Of a stretch of DNA of 64,000 bases, positions 48,660 to 57,276 are shown in pieces; position 1 is the stretch's first letter, and the number at the start of each line of letters is the position of its first letter. The notes beneath the pieces are model-generated. The model ran no database searches. It saw only the letters and a program-made list of their open reading frames with translations, and was not told where the DNA came from. Position numbers and translations under genes: made by a program. The DNA comes from Methanoregulaceae archaeon UBA467 (GTDB lineage: Archaea; Halobacteriota; Methanomicrobia; Methanomicrobiales; Methanospirillaceae), in the NCBI GenBank assembly GCA_002503825.1, contig DASP01000004.1, positions 1 through 64,000 of the forward strand, written 5' to 3'.

Positions 48660-49511
48660 TTATTGGAGCAGGTCGTTTTGGTAGGTCGAAAGGATCTGGA
48701 TCACATAATTCTGGTGTTCGTCCAGTGCCTGGCCGTCATCGGGGGACTCAAGGTATCCCACCGCATAGATAAGCAACAGTGCATTGTTCAGTTCCAGCGT
48801 GGCAGTATCCTCGACCTTTCCGGGTGGCAGCACAACGGCAAGGAACTCTTTATGCTCATCGGTAAACGTTGTTTTTGAAAACTCTGTCACTTTCAGGTTT
48901 TCAAGGTTCTCTGCCCTGTCCCTGACGATTCGTAATGCACTTTTTAAAGCGGAGCCTTCCTTTGTGTCAGGCATTGATGCCATGGCTTTATCCGCACTGC
49001 GTATAGTATTCGGGTAAAGCACAAATTTGAATGAAAGAACTACCGACGCTATTTCGTGCGCAGTTGCGGTATCTACAAATCCATAACTGGGGGTGAGCCT
49101 GCGAATATAATCGTACAAGAATTTTTCCATACTATCTTCTTCCCTTTCTTTTGTAACAGGGGTATTAAATCGTTTGTTCAATCGGATAACAAGGATTGTT
49201 AATGTAAGGGCGTAAAGCCCCTGGAGGGGAAGGTTCGGCTTCGTCTCAAGGGGCATGATAAAAATGAGAAATGCATAGACCGGAGCGAGAAGCGAGACAA
49301 TATCACGCCTTGGCAGAATATATGCCAGGTATGAAAGCAGGAACGATCCTATCACGCATCCCCAGCCGAATTCCCCTGCATTATCAATAAATCCTGCATT
49401 CTCGAGACCAATTCCGAGCAGCAATCCCCCGAACGCGACTGCCGGGACAGCTATCGAGAGGTTACGCACCCTGTGGTCTGACTGTTTCTGATCGCTCGTG
49501 AGTGCAGTCAT
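48660..49511 (-). CDS. Membrane protein with cytoplasmic helical domain, unassigned
   Basis: The protein of about 283 residues has four N-terminal membrane segments (GGLLLGIGLENAGFI, CVIGSFLLSYLAYIL, VSLLAPVYAFLIFIMPL, GLYALTLTILVIRL), then a soluble helical domain of about 170 residues rich in Lys/Glu/Asp. It has no recognisable family. The start at 49511 is chosen because the longer frame (49616) would add residues of no membrane or signal character. It is divergent from the sugar nucleotidyltransferase gene, and its role remains open. Confidence 0.55.
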   Translation of the reverse strand: MTALTSDQKQSDHRVRNLSIAVPAVAFGGLLLGIGLENAGFIDNAGEFGWGCVIGSFLLSYLAYILPRRDIVSLLAPVYAFLIFIMPLETKPNLPLQGLYALTLTILVIRLNKRFNTPVTKEREEDSMEKFLYDYIRRLTPSYGFVDTATAHEIASVVLSFKFVLYPNTIRSADKAMASMPDTKEGSALKSALRIVRDRAENLENLKVTEFSKTTFTDEHKEFLAVVLPPGKVEDTATLELNNALLLIYAVGYLESPDDGQALDEHQNYVIQILSTYQNDLLQ

Positions 49512-49686
49512 CGAGGTATTCACGGTATAGATATGGCCGGGAAAGACATGAATATCTTTTGAATTTATCAGGGTGGAACGATGATGCGCAAAAGGGAGTA
49601 GAACAGCCGATCTCATGGAACGTAGTCGCCACCGGCTTTTTCAACCGAGAATATTGTTAATAACATTGCGAGCATAGATTTCCTGT

Positions 49687-50865
49687 ATGAAGGTGTGCAT
49701 AATGTGCGGCGGGGAAGGGACGCGCCTCCGGCCGCTTACATTTGAACGGCCAAAGCCCTGCATCCCGATTGTGAACCGGCCATCAATCCAGCATCTGGTG
49801 TCCCATCTCTCGAACCTCGGGTTCCGGGATGTGATCATCACCCTCGGCTACATGGGAGATGCAATCGAGGCGGCGCTCGGGGACGGGTCGCTTTTCGGGG
49901 TCAGTGTCACATATGTGCACGAAAAAAACAAGCTCGGGACCGCAGGAAGCGTAAAAAACGCCCAGAAATACCTTGAAGACCAGGAATTCCTGGTAGTGGG
50001 CGGGGACCATGTCACCGACTTAAACCTGCTCGAATTTTATCGCGAACACCAGAAAGAACGGTCAATGGTCTCGATCGGGCTCATCAGCATCGATGAACCG
50101 TCTGAATACGGCATTGCTGAGATCGATGTCAACTACCATGTCAGGAGGTTCAAGGAAAAACCCTCTCCCGGGGAGATATTCAGCAACCTTGCCAGCACCG
50201 GCATATATGTCTGTGACCCGGCCATCTTTGACCATATCCCGGCAGGGAAAAAATTCGATTTCGCACGGGACCTCTTCCCCGACCTGATGCAGACCGGGCA
50301 TATCGTCAAGGGCTGGCTTGCGAGGGGCAACTGGACCGATGTCGGGAGTCCTGCGTCACTGCGGCAGGCAGAACGATGGAAGCTTCAGGATATTCCCTAT
50401 ACAAGCATATCAGGCGATCTCACCATCCGTGCCGGCCAGGTGCAGGGCCCGGTCCAGCTCGGGAATGCATTTTCAATGGGCCAGAACTCGCGCCTGATCG
50501 GACCGGTGGCAGTCGGTGCAGGCACGACCATCGGAGACAACGTCCTGATCGGGCCGTACACGACAATCGGTGAAAACTGCCTGATCAAGAGCAACAGCAA
50601 GATTTTCTCGGCATCAATCTACAACCGGGTCGTGGTGGGAAGGAACTCAACCGTCAGCGGAAGTATCATCGATAATGATACGATCATCGGCGACGACTGC
50701 AGCCTTGAAAACGATACTGTAATCGGGCCGAGGGTCGTGCTGAGAAATAACGTGGTCATCCATTCAAGGACCCGCCTGTGGCCGGAAGTGGTCGTCCCGG
50801 ACGGAAGTATTGTAAAAGAGCATGTCCTGAATGAAAAATTTGATGTCCGGTGTGAAGGGTCCTAA
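49687..50865 (+). CDS. NDP-sugar pyrophosphorylase with left-handed beta-helix tail
   Basis: The 392-residue enzyme transfers a nucleotide to a sugar 1-phosphate to give an NDP-sugar. The N-terminal nucleotidyltransferase domain begins CGGEGTRLRPLTFERPKP (the GGxGTRLxPLT signature with the catalytic Lys) and has the GGDHVTD metal site. From about residue 245 hexapeptide repeats (IGPVAVGAGTTIGDNVLIGPYT) form a left-handed beta-helix. It resembles archaeal mannose- or glucose-1-phosphate nucleotidyltransferases; which sugar and base cannot be told. It could serve S-layer or surface-protein glycosylation. Its stop overlaps the end of the CBS-ParB gene by 4 bases. Confidence 0.85.
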   Translation: MKVCIMCGGEGTRLRPLTFERPKPCIPIVNRPSIQHLVSHLSNLGFRDVIITLGYMGDAIEAALGDGSLFGVSVTYVHEKNKLGTAGSVKNAQKYLEDQEFLVVGGDHVTDLNLLEFYREHQKERSMVSIGLISIDEPSEYGIAEIDVNYHVRRFKEKPSPGEIFSNLASTGIYVCDPAIFDHIPAGKKFDFARDLFPDLMQTGHIVKGWLARGNWTDVGSPASLRQAERWKLQDIPYTSISGDLTIRAGQVQGPVQLGNAFSMGQNSRLIGPVAVGAGTTIGDNVLIGPYTTIGENCLIKSNSKIFSASIYNRVVVGRNSTVSGSIIDNDTIIGDDCSLENDTVIGPRVVLRNNVVIHSRTRLWPEVVVPDGSIVKEHVLNEKFDVRCEGS

Positions 50866-51653
50866 ACCCTTCGGACCAGCCTGTGAGTAATTGCAACCAG
50901 CGGGTGACGGGCGTAGTCAAGAACCTGGATATCGTCAAGGGTCTTTAAATTCATGGTCTTTGCAGTCCTTTCCATCCCGAGTTCGATCTCCTCGTTAATT
51001 TCTATCACGTAGGCATCGAGTGTTTTTATGCCCATCCTTTTTGCGGCGATCGCCCGGTGGTGACCGTCCACGAGAATAAGTTTTCCCGGCCTTCTGACCA
51101 CGATCAGCGGTTCTGCCAGCCCTTTTTTAATCTCGTACATCCGGCCTTCCAGTTCATCCTCAAATATCTTGGACTGCGTGGGAAGGAGCCTGTCTATCGG
51201 AACAGTTTCACGTTTCAGTTCAGGCTCCAGGCCGTGGAGTTTTTTAAGTGTCGTGATAAAATTGAAGACTTTTTCAGGGGATACATGCTCGATCTGGGAA
51301 CGTATCACATCGGTATTTGAGATAATTCCGAGGAGCTTATTGGACTGGTCAACGACCGGAAGTTTCTGGATTCCTGAACGGAATATCACACGGGCAGCAT
51401 CATTGATACTCATATCAGGGTCTGCAACGATGAGATGGTCTGACATTACTTTCTCCACCGGGGTACCGGTAGGGACAAACAGCAGGTCCCGTGCAGCAAT
51501 ATATCCCACGACCTCGTTCCCGTTTACGACAGGAAACCCGTCATGGTGCGTCTTCTGGATCTTCTCGATCACTTCTTTTATGGTTCCATGGACATCGACG
51601 GTAACGACGTCATAGGTCATATAATCCCTGACCTTTTTTTTATCCATTGCCAT
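50862..51653 (-). CDS. CBS-pair protein with ParB-like C-terminal domain
   Basis: The 263-residue protein has two CBS domains (residues 8-55, MTYDVVTVDVHGTIKEVIEK; and about 70-120, MSDHLIVADPDMSINDAARVI), a linker, and a ParB/Srx-like domain (about 165-263). The latter has VVRRPGKLILVDGHHRAIAAKRMG, where the DGHHR motif is the ParB nucleotide-binding/hydrolysis motif. It may sense an adenine nucleotide through the CBS pair and switch the ParB-like part. Such CBS-ParB proteins are found in methanogens and have no proven function. Confidence 0.8.
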   Translation of the reverse strand: MAMDKKKVRDYMTYDVVTVDVHGTIKEVIEKIQKTHHDGFPVVNGNEVVGYIAARDLLFVPTGTPVEKVMSDHLIVADPDMSINDAARVIFRSGIQKLPVVDQSNKLLGIISNTDVIRSQIEHVSPEKVFNFITTLKKLHGLEPELKRETVPIDRLLPTQSKIFEDELEGRMYEIKKGLAEPLIVVRRPGKLILVDGHHRAIAAKRMGIKTLDAYVIEINEEIELGMERTAKTMNLKTLDDIQVLDYARHPLVAITHRLVRRV

Positions 51654-51706
51654 TAGATTTAATGCTCCAACCTCTAATAGTCATCGGAAAAAAAGAAAAA
51701 AGGGCT

Positions 51707-52177
51707 TTAATCTATCTTAATACGGGTTCCACGCTCTTCCGGAGATTTTTTAAACCGTACTTCAAGCACCCCGTTGGTAAATGTTGCCTTCGCGCTCCCT
51801 TCGGTTACGTTGACGGGAAGGGTGACTATACGGCTCATGGACCCTGATATTCTCTCCCGCATATAGTAACCCTCTTCCTTCTCTTCCCGGTCTGTCTTTT
51901 TCTCCGAGGTGATCTCGAGCGTTGACGGGTTTAAGAGGTTGAGCGAGACATCGTCTTTGTCAATGCCCGGGAGATCGGCCACTACGATGATCTCGTCATC
52001 ATGGTCCCTGACATCAACCCTGAATTCACCCCGTAATGCCGGCAGCATACGGTCCGATAATCCGCCGGGAGGAAGGAACCTCGTTCCGCAGGGGCCGAAC
52101 CGTCCCTCAAAATCATTCATCATATCTTCGAAATCTCTCAACATCCATCCGAATGGATATCTCCTTCGCATTGGCAT
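51707..52177 (-). CDS. hsp20: Small heat-shock protein Hsp20
   Basis: The 156-residue chaperone has a full alpha-crystallin domain (about 55-150): EFRVDVRDHDDEIIVVADLPGI, LEITSEKK, and GVLEVRFKK, with a C-terminal I-x-I motif (RIKID). It binds unfolding proteins in the cytoplasm. The ATG at 52177 is chosen because GGAGGTG lies before it. A minus-strand TATA box (TATAAATA, 52242-52249) would start the message about 45 bases earlier. It is transcribed alone, divergent from the next gene. Confidence 0.93.
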   Translation of the reverse strand: MPMRRRYPFGWMLRDFEDMMNDFEGRFGPCGTRFLPPGGLSDRMLPALRGEFRVDVRDHDDEIIVVADLPGIDKDDVSLNLLNPSTLEITSEKKTDREEKEEGYYMRERISGSMSRIVTLPVNVTEGSAKATFTNGVLEVRFKKSPEERGTRIKID

Positions 52178-52241
52178 TTTTTTATGACACCTCCTCAAGT
52201 GCATCCATGCAGACAAGCACCATGGACTACCCTGAAGTTAG

Positions 52242-52249
52242 TATTTATA
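52242..52249 (-). promoter_or_regulatory. TATA box of hsp20
   Basis: TATAAATA on the minus strand, followed by a leader of about 40 bases with GAGGAGGTG. Confidence 0.55.
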
Positions 52250-52333
52250 CTATTTAGATTTTTGTATACCGCAAGTGCCGTGCGCCAGTCGATATGTAAT
52301 ATTTTATCTCAATTGGAGGATGATGTATAAAGG

Positions 52334-53044
52334 ATGAAGCCACAGAAAAAAGGAAAACCGGCTAAAAAATCCAACTGGAACTGGACAAAGACCCTGATGG
52401 TGGTGGGCGGTGTTGCGTTCGTGTTCGTCATGATCTTCACTTCACTGGGGATGGGATGGCTCACGAGCATGAAACCTGCGGTCACCGGCGATGTGGGAAC
52501 GATTGATTATACCATCCGTGACTCCCAGAACCGTCCCGTTCTCACCTCAAATATGCGCCTGTATAATGCGACGATTGAGAAAGGCGGCATCATAATGCTG
52601 ACCTCTGCATTAAATATCCCGATCGACAGCACCAATGAGAACAAAATAATAATCATCCCTGCCTATATCCAGGGCTATTCCGCGAATTCAGGGCTCCTCG
52701 TCTATGAATATGATACCCTCTCGAAAGACCTGCTCGGGATGAAATCAGGCGAGCTCAAGACGATATCCTTCCCGCAGCTCGACGGGGTCGAAATGCAGAT
52801 GACTGCCGAAGAATTCAACCAGCTGTTCAACCAGACCGGATACAATTTCAACACGTTCAAACAAAACGACCAGATATTGCTGCCAATGGTGGATCAGCCA
52901 AATATCAACCTGGATGATAGTGAGACCCCTGATACCTATTTCCTGCGGGTGGGCTATATCAAAGAGAAGACCAATGACACCCTCACAATCGATTATGCAT
53001 ACTCAACTGCAGAAATCAACCTGATTCGGCTGAATAACCGTTAA
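52334..53044 (+). CDS. Membrane-anchored exported protein, possibly FKBP-like
   Basis: The 236-residue protein has a basic N-terminus, one membrane helix (TLMVVGGVAFVFVMIFTSLGM, about residues 20-40) and an outside domain. The order GDVGTIDYTIRDSQNRPVLTS, then LLGMKSGELKTISFP, recalls FKBP-type prolyl isomerases (the DxVxVxYTG and GLxGMxxGExRxxxIP motifs). The insertion loop between them is longer than usual. The family reading is a suggestion. If right, it would help fold exported proteins. The ATG is preceded by GGAGG and AAAGG. Confidence 0.45.
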   Translation: MKPQKKGKPAKKSNWNWTKTLMVVGGVAFVFVMIFTSLGMGWLTSMKPAVTGDVGTIDYTIRDSQNRPVLTSNMRLYNATIEKGGIIMLTSALNIPIDSTNENKIIIIPAYIQGYSANSGLLVYEYDTLSKDLLGMKSGELKTISFPQLDGVEMQMTAEEFNQLFNQTGYNFNTFKQNDQILLPMVDQPNINLDDSETPDTYFLRVGYIKEKTNDTLTIDYAYSTAEINLIRLNNR

Positions 53045-53088
53045 TCAGGCACCATAAGTTTTTTTAATATCCGGGCCGTTCTCTTCTC

Positions 53089-53349
53089 ATGGCACTCCGG
53101 GTGATTAGTTTTTTTCAGGAAGGCTGCATGGCCTGCATGGAACAGGAGCCTATCAACAAAGAGGTTGAGACCGCTCTCGGAATAAAGATAGAATCGGTAA
53201 ATCCGTTGAAGAACCGGGCATATATCGCGGAATTCGGACTTACTGTGACTCCCACCATTATTATCACAAAAGACGGGGAGATAAAACAAAGGTTTGAGGG
53301 CGTTGTTCACAGGGAACAACTGGAAGATGCGATCCGGAACTACTTATGA
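53089..53349 (+). CDS. Small thioredoxin-fold protein with CMAC motif
   Basis: The 86-residue protein has a thioredoxin fold: ISFFQEGCMACMEQEP with a redox pair C13-x-x-C16, a conserved cis-Pro (TVTPTIII) and a final strand-helix DGEIKQRFEGVVHREQLEDAI. Length and motifs agree with small archaeal thioredoxin-like proteins. It would act as a disulphide reductant or oxidant in the cytoplasm. The ATG lies 44 bases after the preceding gene with AT-rich sequence just before it, so the message is likely leaderless. Its end overlaps the convergent gene by 6 bases. Confidence 0.8.
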   Translation: MALRVISFFQEGCMACMEQEPINKEVETALGIKIESVNPLKNRAYIAEFGLTVTPTIIITKDGEIKQRFEGVVHREQLEDAIRNYL

Positions 53350-53922
53350 AGGATAGCCGTATATCCTTTTTATTCTGCGGGCAACGGCTTTCCAGCCCTC
53401 TTTCCGTAATACCCCGCCGTCGCGGAGTTTAATCTGGGCAATCCTGACCCTTCTTTTCCCGAACTGGTATGCTTCGCCGACAATAAACGGCTCTTCACCG
53501 CTGACGCTTATAAAAAGCGGGACGGTTTTCCACCCGTCATGGATAGAGATCCTGACCATGACCTCCTCGATCTTCCGGGTCCACAATGCAGATATCTCGC
53601 TTCCCCTGGCTTTTTTCACTCTTTTTGAACCAATTTCGATACCCGTAACCTCGACTCCCACGTATTCGTCATCGCCGCACACCGCCACATGCCGCTCCCC
53701 AAGTGCACAGACTTCATCAGGCATGAGTTCGATCCGGCATACCCGGGAATTGGTCTCCTCGCTGACGATAGCCTTCACATCGATCGGTGAGGGAGGGACA
53801 ATTATAGGGATATGCCGCACTGATCCGCATTCAGAGCAGCGCACCAGCATATCATGCGACTGGGAGAGGATAACATGGTCCCGTTCACCGCCGCAGTCAG
53901 GGCAGTACACTTCAATATACAT
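53344..53922 (-). CDS. HVO_0476-type zinc-ribbon protein
   Basis: The 192-residue protein starts MYIEVYCPDCGGERDHV and has a second CSECGS pair about 25 residues on, making an N-terminal zinc ribbon. The remainder is a beta-rich domain (IEIGSKRVKKARGSEISALWTRK; EEPFIVGEAYQFGKRRVRIAQIKLR), as in the archaeal HVO_0476 family, likely RNA- or nucleic-acid-binding. The start is the ATG at 53922; the longer frame would overlap the opposite gene's start. It is divergent from the DUF371 gene. Confidence 0.75.
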   Translation of the reverse strand: MYIEVYCPDCGGERDHVILSQSHDMLVRCSECGSVRHIPIIVPPSPIDVKAIVSEETNSRVCRIELMPDEVCALGERHVAVCGDDEYVGVEVTGIEIGSKRVKKARGSEISALWTRKIEEVMVRISIHDGWKTVPLFISVSGEEPFIVGEAYQFGKRRVRIAQIKLRDGGVLRKEGWKAVARRIKRIYGYPS

Positions 53923-53954
53923 TGAATATGAATGGATGCCCTCTGTATAAAAGC

Positions 53955-54389
53955 ATGAAGGCGGTAGAGAGATTTCGCTGTCACGGGCACCATAATATAC
54001 GTGGAAAACACCCGACAACGTTTGAGATTACCATGGATCCTGCCCTTACCCCGAACGGTGACTGCATCATCGCAGTCGCCTCGGAAAAAGGTGCATCTGA
54101 CCTTTCACCGGAATTCCGCAGGATTATGGTGATACCCGGGGCCCGTCTCACCACGTCGCTCTGCTGCGGGGGGATCACGGTGACGGTCCGGTCTCTCGGG
54201 AACCCTGGAATGACATTTGATCACCCTGACGACATGGTCTGGAGAAGGAGCACGTTTGTATGTGGCAGGACCGTCGGAATATCTTCTGATTACGTGGCGG
54301 CAACGCTTCCGCCGGAATTAATAAAGGCATTGTCGGCGGGCGCCGTGATGGAAGTGGAAATGGTCGCCGAAATCCCTGAAGAGGTATAG
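53955..54389 (+). CDS. DUF371 family protein
   Basis: The 144-residue protein matches the archaeal DUF371 family. Its start ERFRCHGHHNIRGKHPTTFEIT, the central GDCIIAVASEKGASDL, and the C-terminal DMVWRRSTFVCGRTVGI are the conserved blocks. The family is found almost only in archaea and has no known function; it may be linked to nucleic-acid metabolism. It ends with TAG. The start codon lies 33 bases from the start of the divergent zinc-ribbon gene, so both promoters must lie in or near this short gap. Confidence 0.8.
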   Translation: MKAVERFRCHGHHNIRGKHPTTFEITMDPALTPNGDCIIAVASEKGASDLSPEFRRIMVIPGARLTTSLCCGGITVTVRSLGNPGMTFDHPDDMVWRRSTFVCGRTVGISSDYVAATLPPELIKALSAGAVMEVEMVAEIPEEV

Positions 54390-54902
54390 AAAGCACGGTA
54401 TGGAGAAAATGGGGGGGCTCCATACCTGTGCACTTAGGGGGGTTTTAAAAACGATAAGTTTCTAAACCAGTTGATTTACTGGCTCATATTAGGTTATTTT
54501 TAGGCTACATTAATATTCCGGAAATGTCCGCCGTCTTTTCATCCATATACACGCCATTAAAAAAATGTTTTAATGCCAGGATGGATGAATTTCCTCGTTA
54601 AATCATGAAACCGGGAGTGCCGGACCAGGTAACCCGGGTGCCGTTTCAGGAACTGTCTCACACACAATACATCGCCCGGACCCGGGATCAGGACAGGGTT
54701 TTCCGACTGTTGAACATTGAATTTCCTGCACGGGATGTCCGCATGCGTGAGGCGGGTGCTGCACCTGCGACAGGTGCGGTAACTACCGGTCCTCCTGTGA
54801 AAAGGGCTTTTGATGATAATTACCCGGTACCTGCGTGGAAGAAAATCTGGCAGTGTTCTGCCTGGTTGTCCGGAACGGCAGGGAAGATGCCTGAAATGGA
54901 GA
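54390..54902. other. Spacer with hairpin and a doubtful gene
   Basis: The region lies between the DUF371 gene and xseB. It has G-runs near 54411 and 54437, a hairpin (CCAGT 54467-54471 with ACTGG 54478-54482) in AT-rich sequence that may end the DUF371 message, and one plus-strand frame entered separately. Confidence 0.45.
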
Positions 54903-54925
54903 TTAATCCCTGCCAAGCGAGGTAA
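54605..54925 (+). CDS. Doubtful small plus-strand gene
   Basis: The 106-codon frame starts with an ATG in an AT-rich setting and shows codon use not far from its neighbours. The product is basic and Pro-rich, with no motif I recognise, and its end overlaps the 3' end of xseB by 23 bases. The opposite strand has a frame over the same stretch, which weakens the case. Confidence 0.25.
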   Translation: MKPGVPDQVTRVPFQELSHTQYIARTRDQDRVFRLLNIEFPARDVRMREAGAAPATGAVTTGPPVKRAFDDNYPVPAWKKIWQCSAWLSGTAGKMPEMEINPCQAR

Positions 54926-55085
54926 TTTTTAATTCGGCCGAGGAAAGAAGTTCTTCACACTGCTTTACCAGCACCGCTCCCCGCTCGTAGAGTGCGATAC
55001 TTTCGTCAAGGCTGGTCTCGGTATCTTCTATCTTTTTTACAATTTCGCGTAATTCAGTCATCAGATCTTCGTATTTTCTTTCCAT
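54903..55085 (-). CDS. xseB: Exodeoxyribonuclease VII small subunit
   Basis: The 60-residue helical protein matches XseB: YEDLMTELREIVKKIEDTETSLDESIALYERGAVLVKQCEELL. It forms a complex with the large subunit that degrades single-stranded DNA from both ends. It overlaps the end of xseA by 32 bases, so the pair is translationally coupled. The family is mainly bacterial but is present in several methanogens, probably by old transfer. Confidence 0.92.
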   Translation of the reverse strand: MERKYEDLMTELREIVKKIEDTETSLDESIALYERGAVLVKQCEELLSSAELKITSLGRD

Positions 55086-56322
55086 AATTCACACCTTCCA
55101 CGCGTGTCATACATGTTCCGTCGCGCATCCGCACTTCCAGCTGCTGGCCTGGCGAGAGGCCGAGTACTGACCTTACAACCCTGCCGTCCTGTTCAACGAT
55201 ACAATAGCCCCTTAAGAGAAGTGAGTTGGGATCGCGGGCGGCAAGGACTGCATTCAGTCGCCCGAGAATCAGTTTTTCCCGTTCAAAGCACGTCAGGACA
55301 GCCCTTCTCAACCGCTCTGCGACCGTGTCGAGGTCTTCTTTTTTCACCCTGAGCAAGCGTTCCATTCGTCGCGGTGAAAGGCTCTCCCTCAGGTATGTAA
55401 GCGAGTCACAGGCCCGTTCCAGCTTGTTTAAAAGTGCATTTTCTATATCTTTTTTATATTTCGCCAGCCCCTCAAGGAGTAAAGCCCGGTCAGGGACCAC
55501 AAGTTCGGCTGCTGCAGAGGGGGTCGGTGCCCGGATATCTGCAGCAAAATCGCAGAGAGTGAAGTCTGTTTCGTGTCCTACCGCGCTCACCACCGGCGTT
55601 ATGCATGCTGCAACGGCCCGCACCACATCGGGATGGTTGAAGGGGAAGAGGTCTTCAAAACTCCCTCCGCCGCGGCCGATGATAATGACATCGACCCTCC
55701 CGTCGATAAGGCGAAGAGCACGCGTGATTTCACTGTGGGCCGTGTCACCCTGCACAATCGTAGGCGAAACCACGATCTCGAGCGGGAAACGCCTGCTGAT
55801 AACATTCCTGATATCCTGCAGAACCGCGCCGGTTTCCGACGTGACCACCCCGACCCGTGCAGGGAACCGGGGGAGGGGTTTTTTCCGGGCCGGGTCAAAA
55901 ATACCCTCTTCCGTGAGTTCTTTTTTCCACCGTTCAACAAGCAGGTGTTTTTCTCCCTCGCCGGCATGGCGGATCTCCTTTACATAAATCTGGTATTTTC
56001 CCTGTGGGGGATAATGCCCGATTGATCCAAAGACAATGACATCCATACCGTCGCGGGGTGAAAAAGAGAGTTTTTTCGCGTCGGATTTCCACATCACGCA
56101 CGGCAGCACCGCAGTTGCACCGTCATTCCTCTCGCTTAAGGAAAAATAGCAGTGACCCGAGGTATGGCACCTGAAGTTTGTGATCTCGCCCCTTACCCAG
56201 ATGTCCAGAAGCCGCGTATCTTCAAGGACGGCGGTGATGATGGAGGAAATTTCTGATACCCTGAACACACCGGCCGTGTGATCCGGGTCGCCCCCGATGA
56301 CAGGGCGCTGGTACGAGTTCAT
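55054..56322 (-). CDS. xseA: Exodeoxyribonuclease VII large subunit
   Basis: The 422-residue nuclease subunit has an N-terminal OB fold (EISSIITAVLEDTRLLDIWVRGEITNFR, GHCYFSLSE) and a catalytic domain with VGVVTSETGAVLQDI, IIIGRGGGSFEDLFPFN and VSAVGHETDFTLCDFAADIRAPTPSAAAE. A coiled-coil region is followed by the short C-terminal segment LLRGYCIVEQDGRVV. All match XseA. It is somewhat shorter than E. coli XseA (456). It degrades single-stranded DNA in repair. It is followed by xseB and divergent from the TIM-barrel gene. Confidence 0.95.
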   Translation of the reverse strand: MNSYQRPVIGGDPDHTAGVFRVSEISSIITAVLEDTRLLDIWVRGEITNFRCHTSGHCYFSLSERNDGATAVLPCVMWKSDAKKLSFSPRDGMDVIVFGSIGHYPPQGKYQIYVKEIRHAGEGEKHLLVERWKKELTEEGIFDPARKKPLPRFPARVGVVTSETGAVLQDIRNVISRRFPLEIVVSPTIVQGDTAHSEITRALRLIDGRVDVIIIGRGGGSFEDLFPFNHPDVVRAVAACITPVVSAVGHETDFTLCDFAADIRAPTPSAAAELVVPDRALLLEGLAKYKKDIENALLNKLERACDSLTYLRESLSPRRMERLLRVKKEDLDTVAERLRRAVLTCFEREKLILGRLNAVLAARDPNSLLLRGYCIVEQDGRVVRSVLGLSPGQQLEVRMRDGTCMTRVEGVNYGKKIRRSDD

Positions 56323-56361
56323 TAAAATCTATTAGTACGAGGAGTCATATGAAATAGCATC

Positions 56362-57183
56362 ATGGTGCGGTTTGCAGTCTCCAGCATGTTTTTTCATGAA
56401 TACACAACGGCAGAAATTTTCGATTTTGTCGGTGAGTCCGGTCTTGACACGCTCGAATTCTGGCTTGAAACACCACACTTCTGGCTGCGGGATCTCCCTG
56501 CCGGCGAGCTTCATTCATGCATCAGCAGCCATCCGCGATTTATTCCGATCACGGTTCATGCACCTGTACTTGACTTAAATCCCTGTTCCATCAACCCGGG
56601 TATAGCGGCACTGTCGGTGAAGTCTGCAGTATCTGCAATAATGTGTGCAGAAGAGGCCGGTGCGGCGGTAATTACGTTGCATCCCGGGAAAAGAACTGCA
56701 CGCCGGAGCCCGAGCGGAGCGGATTTCGAACGCTTTGAGCATTATATAAGGGTACTCGGGGAAGCATCGGCCGGGAAATCGGTGAAGGTTGCAATGGAGA
56801 ATATGGAACGGAAAGTAAATTCTCTTCTCTGCACGCCGGAAGATGTCAGGGAGCTGCTTGACAGGGAGCCGTGGCTGTATTTTACTCTGGATGTATCACA
56901 CGCCATGGGGACTTCGACAGAAGAGGTGCATACCTATATCGACCTCTGTCATGACCGGCTGGCAAACGTGCATATATCGCGTGCGGAGGACGGGAGGATG
57001 CATCTTCCACCCGGTGGAAACGCGGATATCGCAGGGATACTCAGGCATCTTGACGAGAGCGGGTATACGGGCACCCTGACGCTCGAGATGGAGGATATGA
57101 ATTTCTCCCATGTCCTCACCTCAGAGGAAAAGATAGTTATCCTGATGGAACAGCTGGCATTTATGAAGAAATACATTGTATAG
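56362..57183 (+). CDS. TIM-barrel protein of the xylose isomerase-like/endonuclease IV superfamily
   Basis: The 273-residue protein has the AP endonuclease 2/xylose isomerase-like barrel. VRFAVSSMFFHEYTTAEIF, ITVHAPVLDLNP, VITLHPG, VAMENMERKV and LYFTLDVSHAMGTS hold the metal-binding His, Glu and Asp seen in this fold, and NVHISRAED and TLTLEMED complete it. The reaction could be a sugar isomerase or a nuclease; the family's specificity is open. It is divergent from xseA with 39 bases between starts, which makes a DNA-repair link conceivable. Confidence 0.75.
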   Translation: MVRFAVSSMFFHEYTTAEIFDFVGESGLDTLEFWLETPHFWLRDLPAGELHSCISSHPRFIPITVHAPVLDLNPCSINPGIAALSVKSAVSAIMCAEEAGAAVITLHPGKRTARRSPSGADFERFEHYIRVLGEASAGKSVKVAMENMERKVNSLLCTPEDVRELLDREPWLYFTLDVSHAMGTSTEEVHTYIDLCHDRLANVHISRAEDGRMHLPPGGNADIAGILRHLDESGYTGTLTLEMEDMNFSHVLTSEEKIVILMEQLAFMKKYIV

Positions 57184-57276
57184 TCCGCTGGTTTTTTAAG
57201 ATTGAAACGCAATAGTGTAGTGTTTCAGTATATATGAACAAAAGATCTATAACAGCCGTTCTACGGCGTGGATTCG

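Noticed and set aside
48588..48878. 96-codon plus-strand frame with a helical-looking start
   Set aside because: Most of it is antisense to the membrane-protein gene and crosses its poly-T terminator.
54557..54916. 119-codon minus-strand frame in the spacer before xseB
   Set aside because: It competes with a frame on the other strand, has no motif and no suitable start signals.
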